A DNA stretch of 64,000 bases from JAICYJ01 sp035695105 (GCA_035695105.1 DASSEV010000043.1:77121-141120), one strand, 5' to 3'. Numbered from the stretch's first letter, positions 1 to 7,999 are shown. A program made the numbers and translations. Notes: generated by a model not told the origin, from the sequence alone.

Positions 1-1119
1 GTAGAAGAGGTAGAGCTGCTCGCGGTGGATGGCGACGAGGAACCACGGCAGGTACAGGCACGCGATCACGGTCACGACCACCGCCTCGGCCGACCAGGGG
101 TCGCGCCGGCGGGCCCAGCACCAGACGGCGTAGCCGACGGCGGGGATCGACGCCCACCAGACGAGCGGGCTGCCCATCCCGAGCACCTCCCGGTAGGAGC
201 CGCCGGGCGTCTGCCGGAAGAAGTACACCACCGGCCGCCGCAGCAGCGGCCACGACCACGGCGGTGACTCGTACGGCTGCGAGCCGTTCAGCCCGGACTG
301 CCTGGTCAGCATCAGGTGCTGCCGGCGCACGAAGGCGCGCAGCCAGAAGTCGCCCTTCCACGGCTCGGTCAGCAGCGTGCCGTTCAGCACGTGGATGTAG
401 GAGGCCATGTACACGGCCAGCGGTGCGACCAGCAGCGAGCCGAGGATCGGCCCCACCTGTGCGCGCAGGCCCTGCCGCCCATCCGGCCTGGCCAGCTCCC
501 AGAGCACGGTCAGGATCAGGATCGCGACCAGCACGCCGAGGCCCGACCACTTGCAGGCGATCGCCGCTCCGGCGCAGAGGCCGGCTGCGAGGCGCCACGG
601 GCGTGCCAGGCGCCCGGACCGCAACTCGCCCGCTCGCAAGCGGTCGCGGTCGATCACCGCGCAGAGCACGGCGGCGAGCACGAAGAAGGCGACGAAGATG
701 TCGAGCATCGCCAGACGCGAATGCAGGAAGTGGAGGAAGTCGATCGTGAGCAGGCCCGACGCCATCGCCGCGCCGACCGTGGAGCCGATCAGCCGCCGGC
801 CGAGCAGGTAGAGCATCGGAATCATCAGCGTGCCCGCGATCAGCGAGGCGATCCGCCAGCCGCTGCTGTGGAAGCCGAGCACCTCGATCCCCGAGGCGAT
901 CAGCCACTTCGCCAGCGGCGGGTGCTCCGGCGCGATCTCATGCGCCTGGCCGCACAGCGACGCCGAGCGGTGGAGCAGCCAGCAGGCGTCGGGTGCGTAG
1001 ATGCCCTCGTCGAAGTAGCTCGGCGGCCGCGTCAGGTGCCAGCCCCGGATCAGGCCCCCCGCCACGGTGAGGACGCTCATCAGAGCAAGGTCGAGACGGG
1101 TCAGCCCGCTTCGTCTCAC
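1..1119 (-). CDS. PMT/ArnT-like membrane glycosyltransferase (C-terminus off the left edge)
   Basis: Only the first 373 codons lie in the window. The protein is very hydrophobic, with an early luminal loop containing S-Y-F-D-E-G-I-Y (Asp37-Glu38), then E-H-P-P-L-A-K-W and R-L-A-M-L-D-I-F, which are hallmarks of the protein O-mannosyltransferase (GT39/ArnT) fold using lipid-linked sugar donors outside the membrane. The GTG start at 1119 lies 3 nt after the stop of the nucleotidyltransferase; an in-frame ATG at 1080 is the alternative. It is the last visible gene of the leftward RiPP operon. Whether it glycosylates the peptide or simply lies in the same transcript cannot be told from sequence. 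Confidence 0.8.
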   Translation of the reverse strand, partial: MRRSGLTRLDLALMSVLTVAGGLIRGWHLTRPPSYFDEGIYAPDACWLLHRSASLCGQAHEIAPEHPPLAKWLIASGIEVLGFHSSGWRIASLIAGTLMIPMLYLLGRRLIGSTVGAAMASGLLTIDFLHFLHSRLAMLDIFVAFFVLAAVLCAVIDRDRLRAGELRSGRLARPWRLAAGLCAGAAIACKWSGLGVLVAILILTVLWELARPDGRQGLRAQVGPILGSLLVAPLAVYMASYIHVLNGTLLTEPWKGDFWLRAFVRRQHLMLTRQSGLNGSQPYESPPWSWPLLRRPVVYFFRQTPGGSYREVLGMGSPLVWWASIPAVGYAVWCWARRRDPWSAEAVVVTVIACLYLPWFLVAIHREQLYLFY

Positions 1120-1122
1120 AGC

Positions 1123-2280
1123 CTAGGCTGCCGCCCTCCGCTCGTCGCGGACGGCCTCGAAGTAGGCCATCCGGTCGGAGTCGTCGCCGCCGGATGCCGC
1201 GATCGCCCTGCGCCGCCCGACCATCCCACCCAGCCTGTCGCGGGTGTCGCCCGCGACCCGCCCGGCCAGCGCGCGCAGGCTCGCGGCGAGCCCGCCGCGG
1301 GTCGCGCGCGTGACGGAGCGGGCCAGGCTCGGCTGGTTCGGTGGGCGGCCGGCCGGCGACAGCCGCTCGCTGCTGCGGATGATCCCCTGCCACACCCTGC
1401 TGCCGCCGAGCCGGTCGACCACCTCCGCCGGCACGGGCGCATCCAGCAGCTGCATGCTCCGGCGCAGGCTCACCGCCGCCACCTCCCCGACCCCCCACTC
1501 CTCGGCACGCCGCACCACCTCGTCCCAGTCGAGCTCGCGGTCGGCGGCGGCACGGTCGATGTCCTTGAGCCACGCCAGCTTGGCGCCGCCGGCCAGCGCC
1601 GCATGCACCGCCAGCTGGAGCAGGGTGTCCGGCGCGTCCAGCGTCAGCACGTTCGGCCCGTCCAGCGACACCGTGCGGGCCCGCTCGAACAGCGCGTCCA
1701 TGTCGATGTGGAAGCTCCGCCGCACCGATGACCGGTTGAGCAGGTGCCAGTGCACGTCGAGCGACGTCCCGAACCGGGCGGTCATGTGCAGCTGGCCCCG
1801 CATCTCACGGCGGATCACCCGCCAGTTGCGGTCGACCATGTCGCAGCCGCTCTCGAGCAGCACCGTGATCGCATCGCCGAACGACCCGCGCGGAATGACG
1901 AGATCCAGGTCGCCGTAGGCCCGCAGGTCATTCCTGGGGTACACGACCTCTGCGAGCACCGGCCCCTTGACGATCATGAACGGGACGCCGGCGGCGTCGA
2001 GGGCCGCACCCATGGCGGTCAGCTCCCCGATCACCTTCATGTGGTGCGTCAGGTTGAGATGGAAGACCGTGCCGAGCAGCGAGCGCAGCTCGGGGTCGAG
2101 CTCGTCCATCCCACGCGTGGAGAGGTAGAGCAGGTTGGTCACCCCGTGCTCGGCCGCCGTGTTGCCGACCTGTGTTGCCCCGGCACGGCGCACGAGATCG
2201 CAGATGCCGTCCGGCGGCTGCGTCCAGTCGTGCTCGGCGGTGCACCTGCGAAGCAGCTCGAAGACCTCGGACTGCGTCAT
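1123..2280 (-). CDS. Nucleotidyltransferase family protein (NTP_transf_5-like)
   Basis: 385 residues starting M-T-Q-S-E-V-F. A central I-V-K-G-P motif (about 103-107) is followed by R-A-Y-G-D-L-D-L-V-I-P (120-130), the metal-binding D-x-D of the nucleotidyltransferase fold, and later by L-D-V-H-W-H-L. This family often sits beside PqqD, lasso B2 and HprK-like kinase genes. The start overlaps the stop of the B2 gene by 4 nt, so the two are probably translationally coupled. The likely role is tailoring, meaning transfer of a nucleotidyl group to the RiPP or to a phospho-intermediate made by the neighbouring kinase. The substrate is unknown. Confidence 0.8.
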   Translation of the reverse strand: MTQSEVFELLRRCTAEHDWTQPPDGICDLVRRAGATQVGNTAAEHGVTNLLYLSTRGMDELDPELRSLLGTVFHLNLTHHMKVIGELTAMGAALDAAGVPFMIVKGPVLAEVVYPRNDLRAYGDLDLVIPRGSFGDAITVLLESGCDMVDRNWRVIRREMRGQLHMTARFGTSLDVHWHLLNRSSVRRSFHIDMDALFERARTVSLDGPNVLTLDAPDTLLQLAVHAALAGGAKLAWLKDIDRAAADRELDWDEVVRRAEEWGVGEVAAVSLRRSMQLLDAPVPAEVVDRLGGSRVWQGIIRSSERLSPAGRPPNQPSLARSVTRATRGGLAASLRALAGRVAGDTRDRLGGMVGRRRAIAASGGDDSDRMAYFEAVRDERRAAA

Positions 2281-2666
2281 GAGAACCGCGCCATCGCCTC
2301 GTGCCCGGCGCGGCCGGGCGGCGGCCCCACGTCCGTGCCGTCGATCTCGACCCAGGCGTGCGCGTCCTTCGTCATCGCCTCCTTCGGTAGGCCGATCACG
2401 AGCACCGCCGGGTCGCCCTGCTCCCGCAGCAGCCGGTACATCACCAGCGCGTTGAAGATGCACCGCGGCCGGTGCGATCCGACCCGCAGCGTGCGGTCGA
2501 TCGCCCAGGCGAGCTGGCGCGGCGGGATGCGGTCGACGTTGCGCGGCGTGACGTCGCCGAAGTTCGCCGCCAGCCGGGGCAGGGGCTCCCGGGACAGGCG
2601 GCGCCGGACGCGCGCATAGGTGCGAAGGATCCGCAGCGCCAGCCGCGCGCGGCGAACCGGCGACAT
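2277..2666 (-). CDS. Lasso peptide biosynthesis B2 protein (transglutaminase-like leader peptidase)
   Basis: 129 residues, the normal length of a stand-alone B2 (McjB C-terminal half, Transglut_core3). The papain-like triad is visible: Cys69 in R-P-R-C-I-F-N-A-L-V, His103 in D-A-H-A-W-V-E, and Asp109 just after. B2 proteins cleave the leader from lasso precursors once a PqqD-like B1 (RRE) protein has bound the leader. No B1 is fused or adjacent here; the only PqqD gene is at 7545-7829 in the divergent operon. The ATG at 2666 lies 14 nt after the kinase stop, and the end overlaps the nucleotidyltransferase start by 4 nt. Confidence 0.88.
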   Translation of the reverse strand: MSPVRRARLALRILRTYARVRRRLSREPLPRLAANFGDVTPRNVDRIPPRQLAWAIDRTLRVGSHRPRCIFNALVMYRLLREQGDPAVLVIGLPKEAMTKDAHAWVEIDGTDVGPPPGRAGHEAMARFS

Positions 2667-2680
2667 CGGCCCGGACGACC

Positions 2681-3589
2681 TCAGCTCTCGCACAGCTCCA
2701 CCACCCGCGAGACCACCTCGGGCAGCGTCTCGAATGTCAGCGGACGCGTCAGGTCGTAGACCGGCACCGCCCGCACCAGGTCGCCGAGCTGCTCGAACGC
2801 CCGGGCGCGGTCGTCGGTCTGTGGGATGCGGAACGCCAGCGCCCACAGGTCGCGCAGCGCGACCATCGGCGCCGCCCGCTCGAGCCGCACGCCGTCGTCG
2901 GTGCCGATGCGGAGCAGGACGGCGGCCGCGAGCGGCACCGGATCGGCGCCTCCGCGGCGTTCGGGGTCGATCGCCAGGTTGATGCGCGTCGTCGTCGAGG
3001 CCACCGTGCTCATCCCGGCCGGAACCTCGCGGAGCGCGCCGGCGCGCATGCGAACCACCGCCGGGCCGGGCATCACGACCGGGTCGGGCTGGAAGCTGAC
3101 GCGCGTGATGTCCTCGGTCAGCAGCCGGTAGCCGGCCGCGTGCAGCGCCAGCGCAAGCGTCGTCTTCCCGTGCTCGCCGGGGGCCGCAATGATCACGGCC
3201 CTGCCCGCGTGCTCCACGGCGGCGCCGTGGATGGAGAGATCCCCGAGGCGCGTGAACGTCACCATCATGGGGACGCCCCACAGGTGCACCTCCCGGCGCA
3301 CGTCCTGGTCACTTGGCGGCACCTCGACCGTGCGGTCGAACGGTGCGATCCGGAACCACCCGACCCCGTCGGCCCAGAAGTCGAAGATGTGCCCGCCGCC
3401 GAACAGCCGGCCCGCCACGCCGTTCGGCGTGAGCCAGTCGAGAAGATGGGGCTCGTCGTGATGCGGCTCGTCGCCGCGCATCTCGACGACCGTCAGGCCG
3501 TCGGCGCTCTGCCCCTGCCGGGTGAAGCGCAGGGGGATCTCGCTCGTGATGGAGAACCCGAAGCAGCTGTGGGGCGCGGTCTCGTTCAC
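2681..3589 (-). CDS. HprK-like kinase of a lasso peptide cluster
   Basis: 302 residues. A Walker A loop, A-P-G-E-H-G-K-T-T (136-144), follows the conserved S-I-H-G-A-A-V segment with His121, as in HPr kinase-related proteins. The usual HPr phosphorylase context (ptsH) is absent. Related kinases in paeninodin-type clusters phosphorylate the C-terminal serine of the lasso precursor, and the precursor at 5526-5693 also ends in Ser. The GTG start overlaps the cyclase stop (GTGA), so the gene is the second of the leftward operon. Kinase fold is well supported; substrate is inferred from context. Confidence 0.82.
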   Translation of the reverse strand: MNETAPHSCFGFSITSEIPLRFTRQGQSADGLTVVEMRGDEPHHDEPHLLDWLTPNGVAGRLFGGGHIFDFWADGVGWFRIAPFDRTVEVPPSDQDVRREVHLWGVPMMVTFTRLGDLSIHGAAVEHAGRAVIIAAPGEHGKTTLALALHAAGYRLLTEDITRVSFQPDPVVMPGPAVVRMRAGALREVPAGMSTVASTTTRINLAIDPERRGGADPVPLAAAVLLRIGTDDGVRLERAAPMVALRDLWALAFRIPQTDDRARAFEQLGDLVRAVPVYDLTRPLTFETLPEVVSRVVELCES

Positions 3590-5382
3590 CAGGCCGCCAG
3601 GAAGGCGTGAGCCGAGGTCAGGTCGCGCGCCCAGCAGTACTCCCAGAGCGAGAAGTTGCCCTGGTCGAGTCGCTCGGACAGGCGCCGGTAGTCCACGCCC
3701 GGCATGTGGTAGTCGGGATTGGCGACGTAGCGGCGCATCAGGTCGTAGTCGGCATGGGTGAGCAGGTGCTCGCCGAACACGGTCTTGTCCCTCCGGTCGA
3801 GGATCTCGTCGGGCAGGCGGCCGCGGAGCGCCCGCTTGACCAGCGTCTTTCGCCGCGTGTCGGGGAACTTGACCTCGGCGCGAAGGCTGAGGAAGAACTC
3901 CCAGAGATCGACGTCCACGAACGGCCGGCGGACGTCCACCCCATGCATGTCGGCCACCATCTCGTCGGCCGCGAGCGTCTCGGACGACCCCCCGAAGGAG
4001 GTCGTCTGCAGATCGATCCAGCGCTGCCGGGCCGGGGACAGGAGGTCCGGCCGCGGGATCGTGGTCACCTCGCGCCTCGTGATCCAGTCAGGCGGCGGCA
4101 CCGCGCGCTGCACGCCGCGCCAGTGCAGGTACCGGTTCGTGAGCCGCCCGGGGGCGATGGCCGGCACGAACTGCTTGACGATGAACGGCCAGCCGGCCCC
4201 GCGTCCACGCTGCGTGCGGATCAGGGACGCAACCGCGCCGAAGCGCCCGTGCACGAGCAGGTGGCCGGCCAGATGGCCCTTGTTGTCGATCACGTACTCG
4301 GCGAGCTCGCCGGTCATGAGGGTGCGGATGCCGAGCGATCGCGCCAGCGCGTAGTTCTCGTCGAGCTCGGGCACCGAGACGATCGGGATCGGCGAGTCGA
4401 GCAGGTCACACCAGCGCTCGACGTCGTCCAGGCCCTTCGCCTGTGGGCGGTAGGTGTGCAGCGGCATGTCGAGGTAGCCGGCCACCATCTCGATCCACAC
4501 CCGTTCGTCCACGCTGGGCAAGTCGGGGAACACCGCGGACAGGGCCTGCACCGGCCGGCCGTAGCGCTCCACGTGCCCCGGTGCGGCGAACGCCGCGACC
4601 GCCGGCGAATCGATGCCGCCCGAGAGCGAGATGCCGTCCTCGCCGGTCGCGCAGCGGTCGACCGCCCGGCGGAACAGCTCGATGAAGCGCTCCTGCGCCT
4701 CCTCCTGCGTGTAGCGGCCGGTCTCGACCAGGCGCTCCGGCTCCCAGTAGCGGCGCACCGCATGCCCCGGGGCGCGCCCGGCGGTCATCACCGTTGCGGC
4801 GGCCAGGCGCTTCGCGCCCTTCACGGCCGCCGGCGCATCCGCTCCTCCGCCCTGGCCGTAGAAGATCCGCTCGACCGCGTCGAGGTCCGGCTGCCGCGAG
4901 ATACCCGCTCCGGCGAGCACCTGCTTGGCCTCGCTGGCCGCGTGGAATCCGTCCGCATCATCGTGGTAGAAGACCGCCCGGAAGCCGACCTGATCGCGAA
5001 ACACCCACAGCTGCTCGCCGTCGGTGACCGCCGCGGCGAACTGACCGCGCAGGTGCGCGGGCGCGGCCACCCCCCACCGCCGGAATGCCGCCGCAAGCAC
5101 GTCGGCCTGCGCGTCGCCCGGTGCCGGCCCGCCGGCCGGGGTGAGCTCCCGCCGGAGCTCGGCCTCGTTGTCGAGACGGCCCGCGAGCGCCGCAACCAGG
5201 CCGTTCTGTGCCGAGATCGACGCGTCGTCGCGATCCTCGTGCCGGCTCACGCCGAGCACGACGGCGCCCACCTGGCGCGTGTCGAGCACGGTGCCGCGAT
5301 GCGGCGCAGCCTCGAGCATCCGGCGAACCCGCTCGGGCTCGGCCGGACCGGTCCGGACCAGTCGTGCTGAGAGGGAGGCCAT
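3586..5382 (-). CDS. Asparagine synthase-related lasso cyclase (McjC-like)
   Basis: 598 residues with an N-terminal glutamine-amidotransferase-like half and a C-terminal ATP-pyrophosphatase half. The P-loop S-G-G-I-D-S is at 254-259. The protein begins M-A-S-L, so the Cys2 nucleophile of true asparagine synthetases is missing and it cannot use glutamine. That is the pattern of lasso cyclases, which adenylate an Asp/Glu side chain and close a macrolactam. The ATG at 5382 has GAGG just upstream and a TACACT box at 5391-5396. It is the first gene of the leftward operon, divergent from the precursor peptide. Confidence 0.85.
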   Translation of the reverse strand: MASLSARLVRTGPAEPERVRRMLEAAPHRGTVLDTRQVGAVVLGVSRHEDRDDASISAQNGLVAALAGRLDNEAELRRELTPAGGPAPGDAQADVLAAAFRRWGVAAPAHLRGQFAAAVTDGEQLWVFRDQVGFRAVFYHDDADGFHAASEAKQVLAGAGISRQPDLDAVERIFYGQGGGADAPAAVKGAKRLAAATVMTAGRAPGHAVRRYWEPERLVETGRYTQEEAQERFIELFRRAVDRCATGEDGISLSGGIDSPAVAAFAAPGHVERYGRPVQALSAVFPDLPSVDERVWIEMVAGYLDMPLHTYRPQAKGLDDVERWCDLLDSPIPIVSVPELDENYALARSLGIRTLMTGELAEYVIDNKGHLAGHLLVHGRFGAVASLIRTQRGRGAGWPFIVKQFVPAIAPGRLTNRYLHWRGVQRAVPPPDWITRREVTTIPRPDLLSPARQRWIDLQTTSFGGSSETLAADEMVADMHGVDVRRPFVDVDLWEFFLSLRAEVKFPDTRRKTLVKRALRGRLPDEILDRRDKTVFGEHLLTHADYDLMRRYVANPDYHMPGVDYRRLSERLDQGNFSLWEYCWARDLTSAHAFLAAW

Positions 5383-5390
5383 TCACCCTC

Positions 5391-5396
5391 AGTGTA
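5391..5396 (-). promoter_or_regulatory. -10 box of the leftward RiPP operon
   Basis: On the minus strand this reads TACACT, 8 nt before the ATG at 5382. No good -35 is visible. The short spacing implies a very short leader or none. Confidence 0.5.
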
Positions 5397-5453
5397 GTGA
5401 TGGGGCCAGTCGTGTCGAGATCACGATAGGGCCGATAACGCGTAATTTCGGGG

Positions 5454-5481
5454 TTGACACGTCGCCGCGCCGGGGTATAGT
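5454..5481 (+). promoter_or_regulatory. Strong sigma70-type promoter of the precursor peptide
   Basis: TTGACA (5454-5459), a 16-bp spacer and TATAGT (5476-5481), 44 nt before the precursor ATG. It is one of the best consensus promoters in the window, fitting high expression of a RiPP precursor. A Shine-Dalgarno AGGGGG lies at 5511-5516. Confidence 0.8.
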
Positions 5482-5525
5482 TGCGGTGGCTTCGTAGTTT
5501 GTGATCGACGAGGGGGTAATACGGG

Positions 5526-5693
5526 ATGAAGTACGCAGCGCCGGTCGTGGTGGACTTCGGTTCCATCTCGGACCACACGTTCGTGCATACCAATTCGCAG
5601 GGTCATGTCGTCCACAAGGACCACATCACCTGCGAGACCGACAAGTTCGGCGAGTTCTCGTGCGGTGGGCACGGCGGCTCGATGGACTCGTAG
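5526..5693 (+). CDS. Lasso-type RiPP precursor peptide (non-canonical core)
   Basis: A 55-residue peptide with AGGGGG 9 nt before the ATG and a consensus promoter. The leader carries the complete lasso recognition motif Y-x-x-P-x-(L/V)-x3-G-x5-T as Tyr3, Pro6, Val8, Gly12 and Thr18, which RRE/PqqD domains bind. Lasso leaders normally end one residue after that Thr, which would start the core at Val20. No Asp or Glu then falls at core positions 7-9; the first acid is Asp32. The remainder is His- and Gly-rich with Cys36, Cys46, an E-T-D-K-F-G-E-F-S stretch (37-45) and a C-terminal Ser55. An alternative core start at Gly26 puts Asp32 at ring position 7. Precursor identity is well supported; the mature structure is not. 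Confidence 0.85.
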   Translation: MKYAAPVVVDFGSISDHTFVHTNSQGHVVHKDHITCETDKFGEFSCGGHGGSMDS

Positions 5694-5702
5694 GCGTCGC
5701 AG

Positions 5703-6692
5703 CTGGATGAGCTGACGTCTTCGTCCGGGGACGCTGTACCCCCGGGCGTCCTGGACGCTCGAGACGTCACGCGTTCGTTTGGTGCGAACACGGTTCTGTC
5801 CGGCGTCGACCTTCGGGTCGGCGCCGGACGCATTTCTGCGCTGCTCGGGCCGAACGGCGCAGGCAAGACCACCTTTCTGCGGATCGTCACCGGCCTGCTG
5901 CTTCCCGAGTCGGGAACCGTCTCCGTAGCCGGCATCGACGTCGCGGCCGATCCGATGGCCGCCCGCCGGCATATCGGGGTCGTACCGTCGGGTGACCGCA
6001 CGTTCTACATGCGCATCACCGGCATCGAGAACCTCGCGTTCTTCGGCCGGCTGTACGGCCTCTCCCGCCGCGAAGCGCTCGCCCGCGGCCAGCAGCGCCT
6101 CGCGGACGTCGGGCTCGCCGACGCAGGAGGTCAGCGCGCGGGGTTGTATTCGCATGGCATGCAGAAGCGCCTCTCGATGGCTCGCGCCCTGCTCATGAAC
6201 CCGGAGCTGCTGGTTGTGGACGAGGCCACCGACGGGCTCGATCCGGAGGGCGCGCGCCGCATCCAGGATCTCGTGCGCAGCATCGCCGACCGCGGCACCG
6301 CCGTGATCTGGACGACGCAGCGCCTCGACGAGATCCGCGGGTTCGCGGACGCGGTGACCGTGCTCGACCGGGGGCGCACGACGTTCGCGGGGACGGTCGA
6401 GGATCTGATGCTGCAGTCGACGTCGCGCGCGTACTTCGTGCGTCTGCGTGGGGCGGGCGGTGCGGCGGCCGACGCTGAGCTGGAGCGGGCGAACGACGCT
6501 CTGGCCGCCCGCGGCTCGCTGTCGCGCGCGGGCGGCGATCGCGAGCACCTGCGGCTCGACCTGACCGAGGGCGCCGTGCTGGGCGAGGCGCTGTCGGCGA
6601 TCGCGGGGACGGGCCTGATCGTGCTCGATGTCGCCCAGCAGCGATCCGAGCTGGAGCAGTCGTTCCTCAGGCTGACAACGCCGCGTACGTGA
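5703..6692 (+). CDS. ABC exporter ATP-binding protein (DrrA-like); start codon unresolved
   Basis: Walker A L-G-P-N-G-A-G-K-T-T (codons 5844-5873), a modified signature Y-S-H-G-M-Q-K-R-L-S and Walker B L-L-V-V-D-E-A-T-D-G-L-D are all present, followed by a C-terminal extension as in drug/peptide exporters. The frame is the same as the precursor's and is open from its TAG at 5691, but no ATG, GTG or TTG occurs before 5955, which lies after Walker A. I set the start at CTG 5703 as a placeholder; CTG 5712 or 5751 are also possible. The end overlaps the permease start (GTGA), so the pair form one exporter, probably for the mature peptide. Confidence 0.8.
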   Translation: MDELTSSSGDAVPPGVLDARDVTRSFGANTVLSGVDLRVGAGRISALLGPNGAGKTTFLRIVTGLLLPESGTVSVAGIDVAADPMAARRHIGVVPSGDRTFYMRITGIENLAFFGRLYGLSRREALARGQQRLADVGLADAGGQRAGLYSHGMQKRLSMARALLMNPELLVVDEATDGLDPEGARRIQDLVRSIADRGTAVIWTTQRLDEIRGFADAVTVLDRGRTTFAGTVEDLMLQSTSRAYFVRLRGAGGAAADAELERANDALAARGSLSRAGGDREHLRLDLTEGAVLGEALSAIAGTGLIVLDVAQQRSELEQSFLRLTTPRT

Positions 6693-7525
6693 CCGGCACA
6701 CAGCCGAACCCGGTCGCCGAGCTGGCGAAGCTGAGCGCGTTCCTGCGCCGCGACGTGCTGACGCGGCTGAGCTACCGCACCGCGATCCTCGCGGACTGGT
6801 TCAGCCTGTTCTCACAGGCGCTCGTCTTCTACTACGTCTCGAAGGTCGTGAATCCCGCCCGGATTCCGAGCAGCGGCGGGCAGCGCACGACGTACATCGC
6901 CTACGTCACGGTCGGCATCGCCGTCAGCGGGCTGCTCGCCATCGGCCTTGCCCGGCTGGTCAACGCGATCCGCCAGGAGCAGTTCATGGGCACGCTCGAG
7001 TCACTGATGGTGACGCCGACGACAGCCAGCGTGATCCTGCTCGGCTCGGTTGTCTACGACCTCATCTACGTGCCCTTTCGCACGGTCATCTTCCTGGTGA
7101 TCGTCTCGATCGGGTTCAACGTCAGCTTCGTCGTCTCGGGATACATCCCCGCCCTGGTCATCCTCGCTGCGTTCATCCCCTTCGTGTGGGGGATCGGGTC
7201 GATCGCCTCGGCGTGCGTGCTCACGTTCCGGCGCGGCACCGGCGTGCTCGGGTTCGGCACGTTCGTGCTCACCTTCACCTCGGGCGCCTACTTCCCGGTC
7301 TCGCTGTTCCCGTCCTGGGTGGGGGAGCTCGCGAAGATCAACCCCATAGCCGTGGCCATCACCGGGATGCGCGAGCAGCTGATCGGAGGCGCCGGCTGGG
7401 GCGACGCGCTGACCGTGCTGGCGAAGCTCGTGCCGATGTCCGGCATCACCCTGCTGGCCGGGCTGCTCGCCTTCCGTCTGGCGATGCGCCGGGAGCGCCG
7501 GCTCGGTACGCTCGGGCTCTACTGA
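6689..7525 (+). CDS. ABC-2 type transporter permease
   Basis: 278 residues with about six hydrophobic segments and the ABC-2 pattern: an N-terminal cytoplasmic stretch, R-Q-E-Q-F-M-G-T-L-E-S-L-M-V-T-P between membrane spans, and a late I-N-P-I-A-V-A-I-T-G-M-R loop. The GTG start overlaps the ATPase stop by 4 nt. With the ATPase it would form a two-plus-two exporter. Its place between precursor and PqqD genes argues for export of, or immunity to, the RiPP product. Confidence 0.88.
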   Translation: MTGTQPNPVAELAKLSAFLRRDVLTRLSYRTAILADWFSLFSQALVFYYVSKVVNPARIPSSGGQRTTYIAYVTVGIAVSGLLAIGLARLVNAIRQEQFMGTLESLMVTPTTASVILLGSVVYDLIYVPFRTVIFLVIVSIGFNVSFVVSGYIPALVILAAFIPFVWGIGSIASACVLTFRRGTGVLGFGTFVLTFTSGAYFPVSLFPSWVGELAKINPIAVAITGMREQLIGGAGWGDALTVLAKLVPMSGITLLAGLLAFRLAMRRERRLGTLGLY

Positions 7526-7544
7526 TCCCTCGCAAGGAGTGTCC

Positions 7545-7829
7545 ATGATCGACCAGGCAACCAGGATCCGCCGGAACCCGGACGTGGTCTTCCGCCAGCT
7601 CGAGGAGGAGCAGGGCGGCGTGCTGTTGCATCTCCAGTCCGGCGAGTATCACGGCCTCAACGACATGGGCTCGTTGATCTGGCGCCTGATCGAGAACGAG
7701 ACAACCTTCAGCGGCGTCGTGGAGGGTGTCCGCGCCGAGGTGGAGGACGCCCCGGAGCAGGTCGACCAGGAGGTCTCCGACTTCCTCGACGACCTGAACA
7801 AGCGGGATCTGATCGAGCTGCTGCCCTAG
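7545..7829 (+). CDS. PqqD family RiPP recognition element (lasso B1-like)
   Basis: 94 residues with the PqqD winged-helix pattern: early R-x-P-D-V-V-F-R, then G-G-V-L-L-H-L-Q-S-G-E-Y-H-G-L-N, then a helical C-terminus with V-S-D-F-L-D-D-L. AAGGAG sits 5 nt before the ATG, which fixes this start over a GTG 6 nt upstream. Such proteins bind leader peptides and present them to the protease and cyclase. It is the only RRE candidate for the B2 peptidase and cyclase encoded on the other strand, so it probably joins the two operons into one pathway. Confidence 0.88.
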   Translation: MIDQATRIRRNPDVVFRQLEEEQGGVLLHLQSGEYHGLNDMGSLIWRLIENETTFSGVVEGVRAEVEDAPEQVDQEVSDFLDDLNKRDLIELLP

Positions 7830-7834
7830 CGGTA

Positions 7835-7856
7835 CCGGCCGGCAGCGTCCGGCCGG
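7835..7856 (+). terminator. Hairpin after the RiPP rightward operon
   Basis: CCGGCCGG repeated with a 6-nt loop (CAGCGT). Each arm is self-complementary, giving an 8-bp stem just after the PqqD stop. There is no U-tract, so this is a terminator-like structure only. Confidence 0.5.
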
Positions 7857-7866
7857 CGCTGTTCGC

Positions 7867-7885
7867 GGACGTTGCGGGGACGTCC
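7867..7885. promoter_or_regulatory. Inverted repeat upstream of the first glycoside hydrolase
   Basis: GGACGT, 7-nt spacer, ACGTCC. It lies about 115 bp before the ATG at 8000, in a 170-bp gap with no gene, and is a possible regulator site. Confidence 0.3.
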
Positions 7886-7999
7886 GGAAAAACTCAACAG
7901 AACCCTGAGCGGGGCCTTACAGGTCTCGAACAGGTCGCGGGCATCGTGCCGCCTGACGACTTCGGCCCCTGACCCCGACCTGCAGGAGGTGTCGTCTGT

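Noticed and set aside
3607..5370. 587-codon open frame antisense to the lasso cyclase
   Set aside because: Arg/Pro/Ala-rich, no motifs; a by-product of GC-rich third positions in the real gene.
5501..5710. 69-codon frame overlapping the precursor peptide
   Set aside because: Arg-rich, poorer start context, and conflicts with the precursor that has promoter, ribosome site and leader motif.
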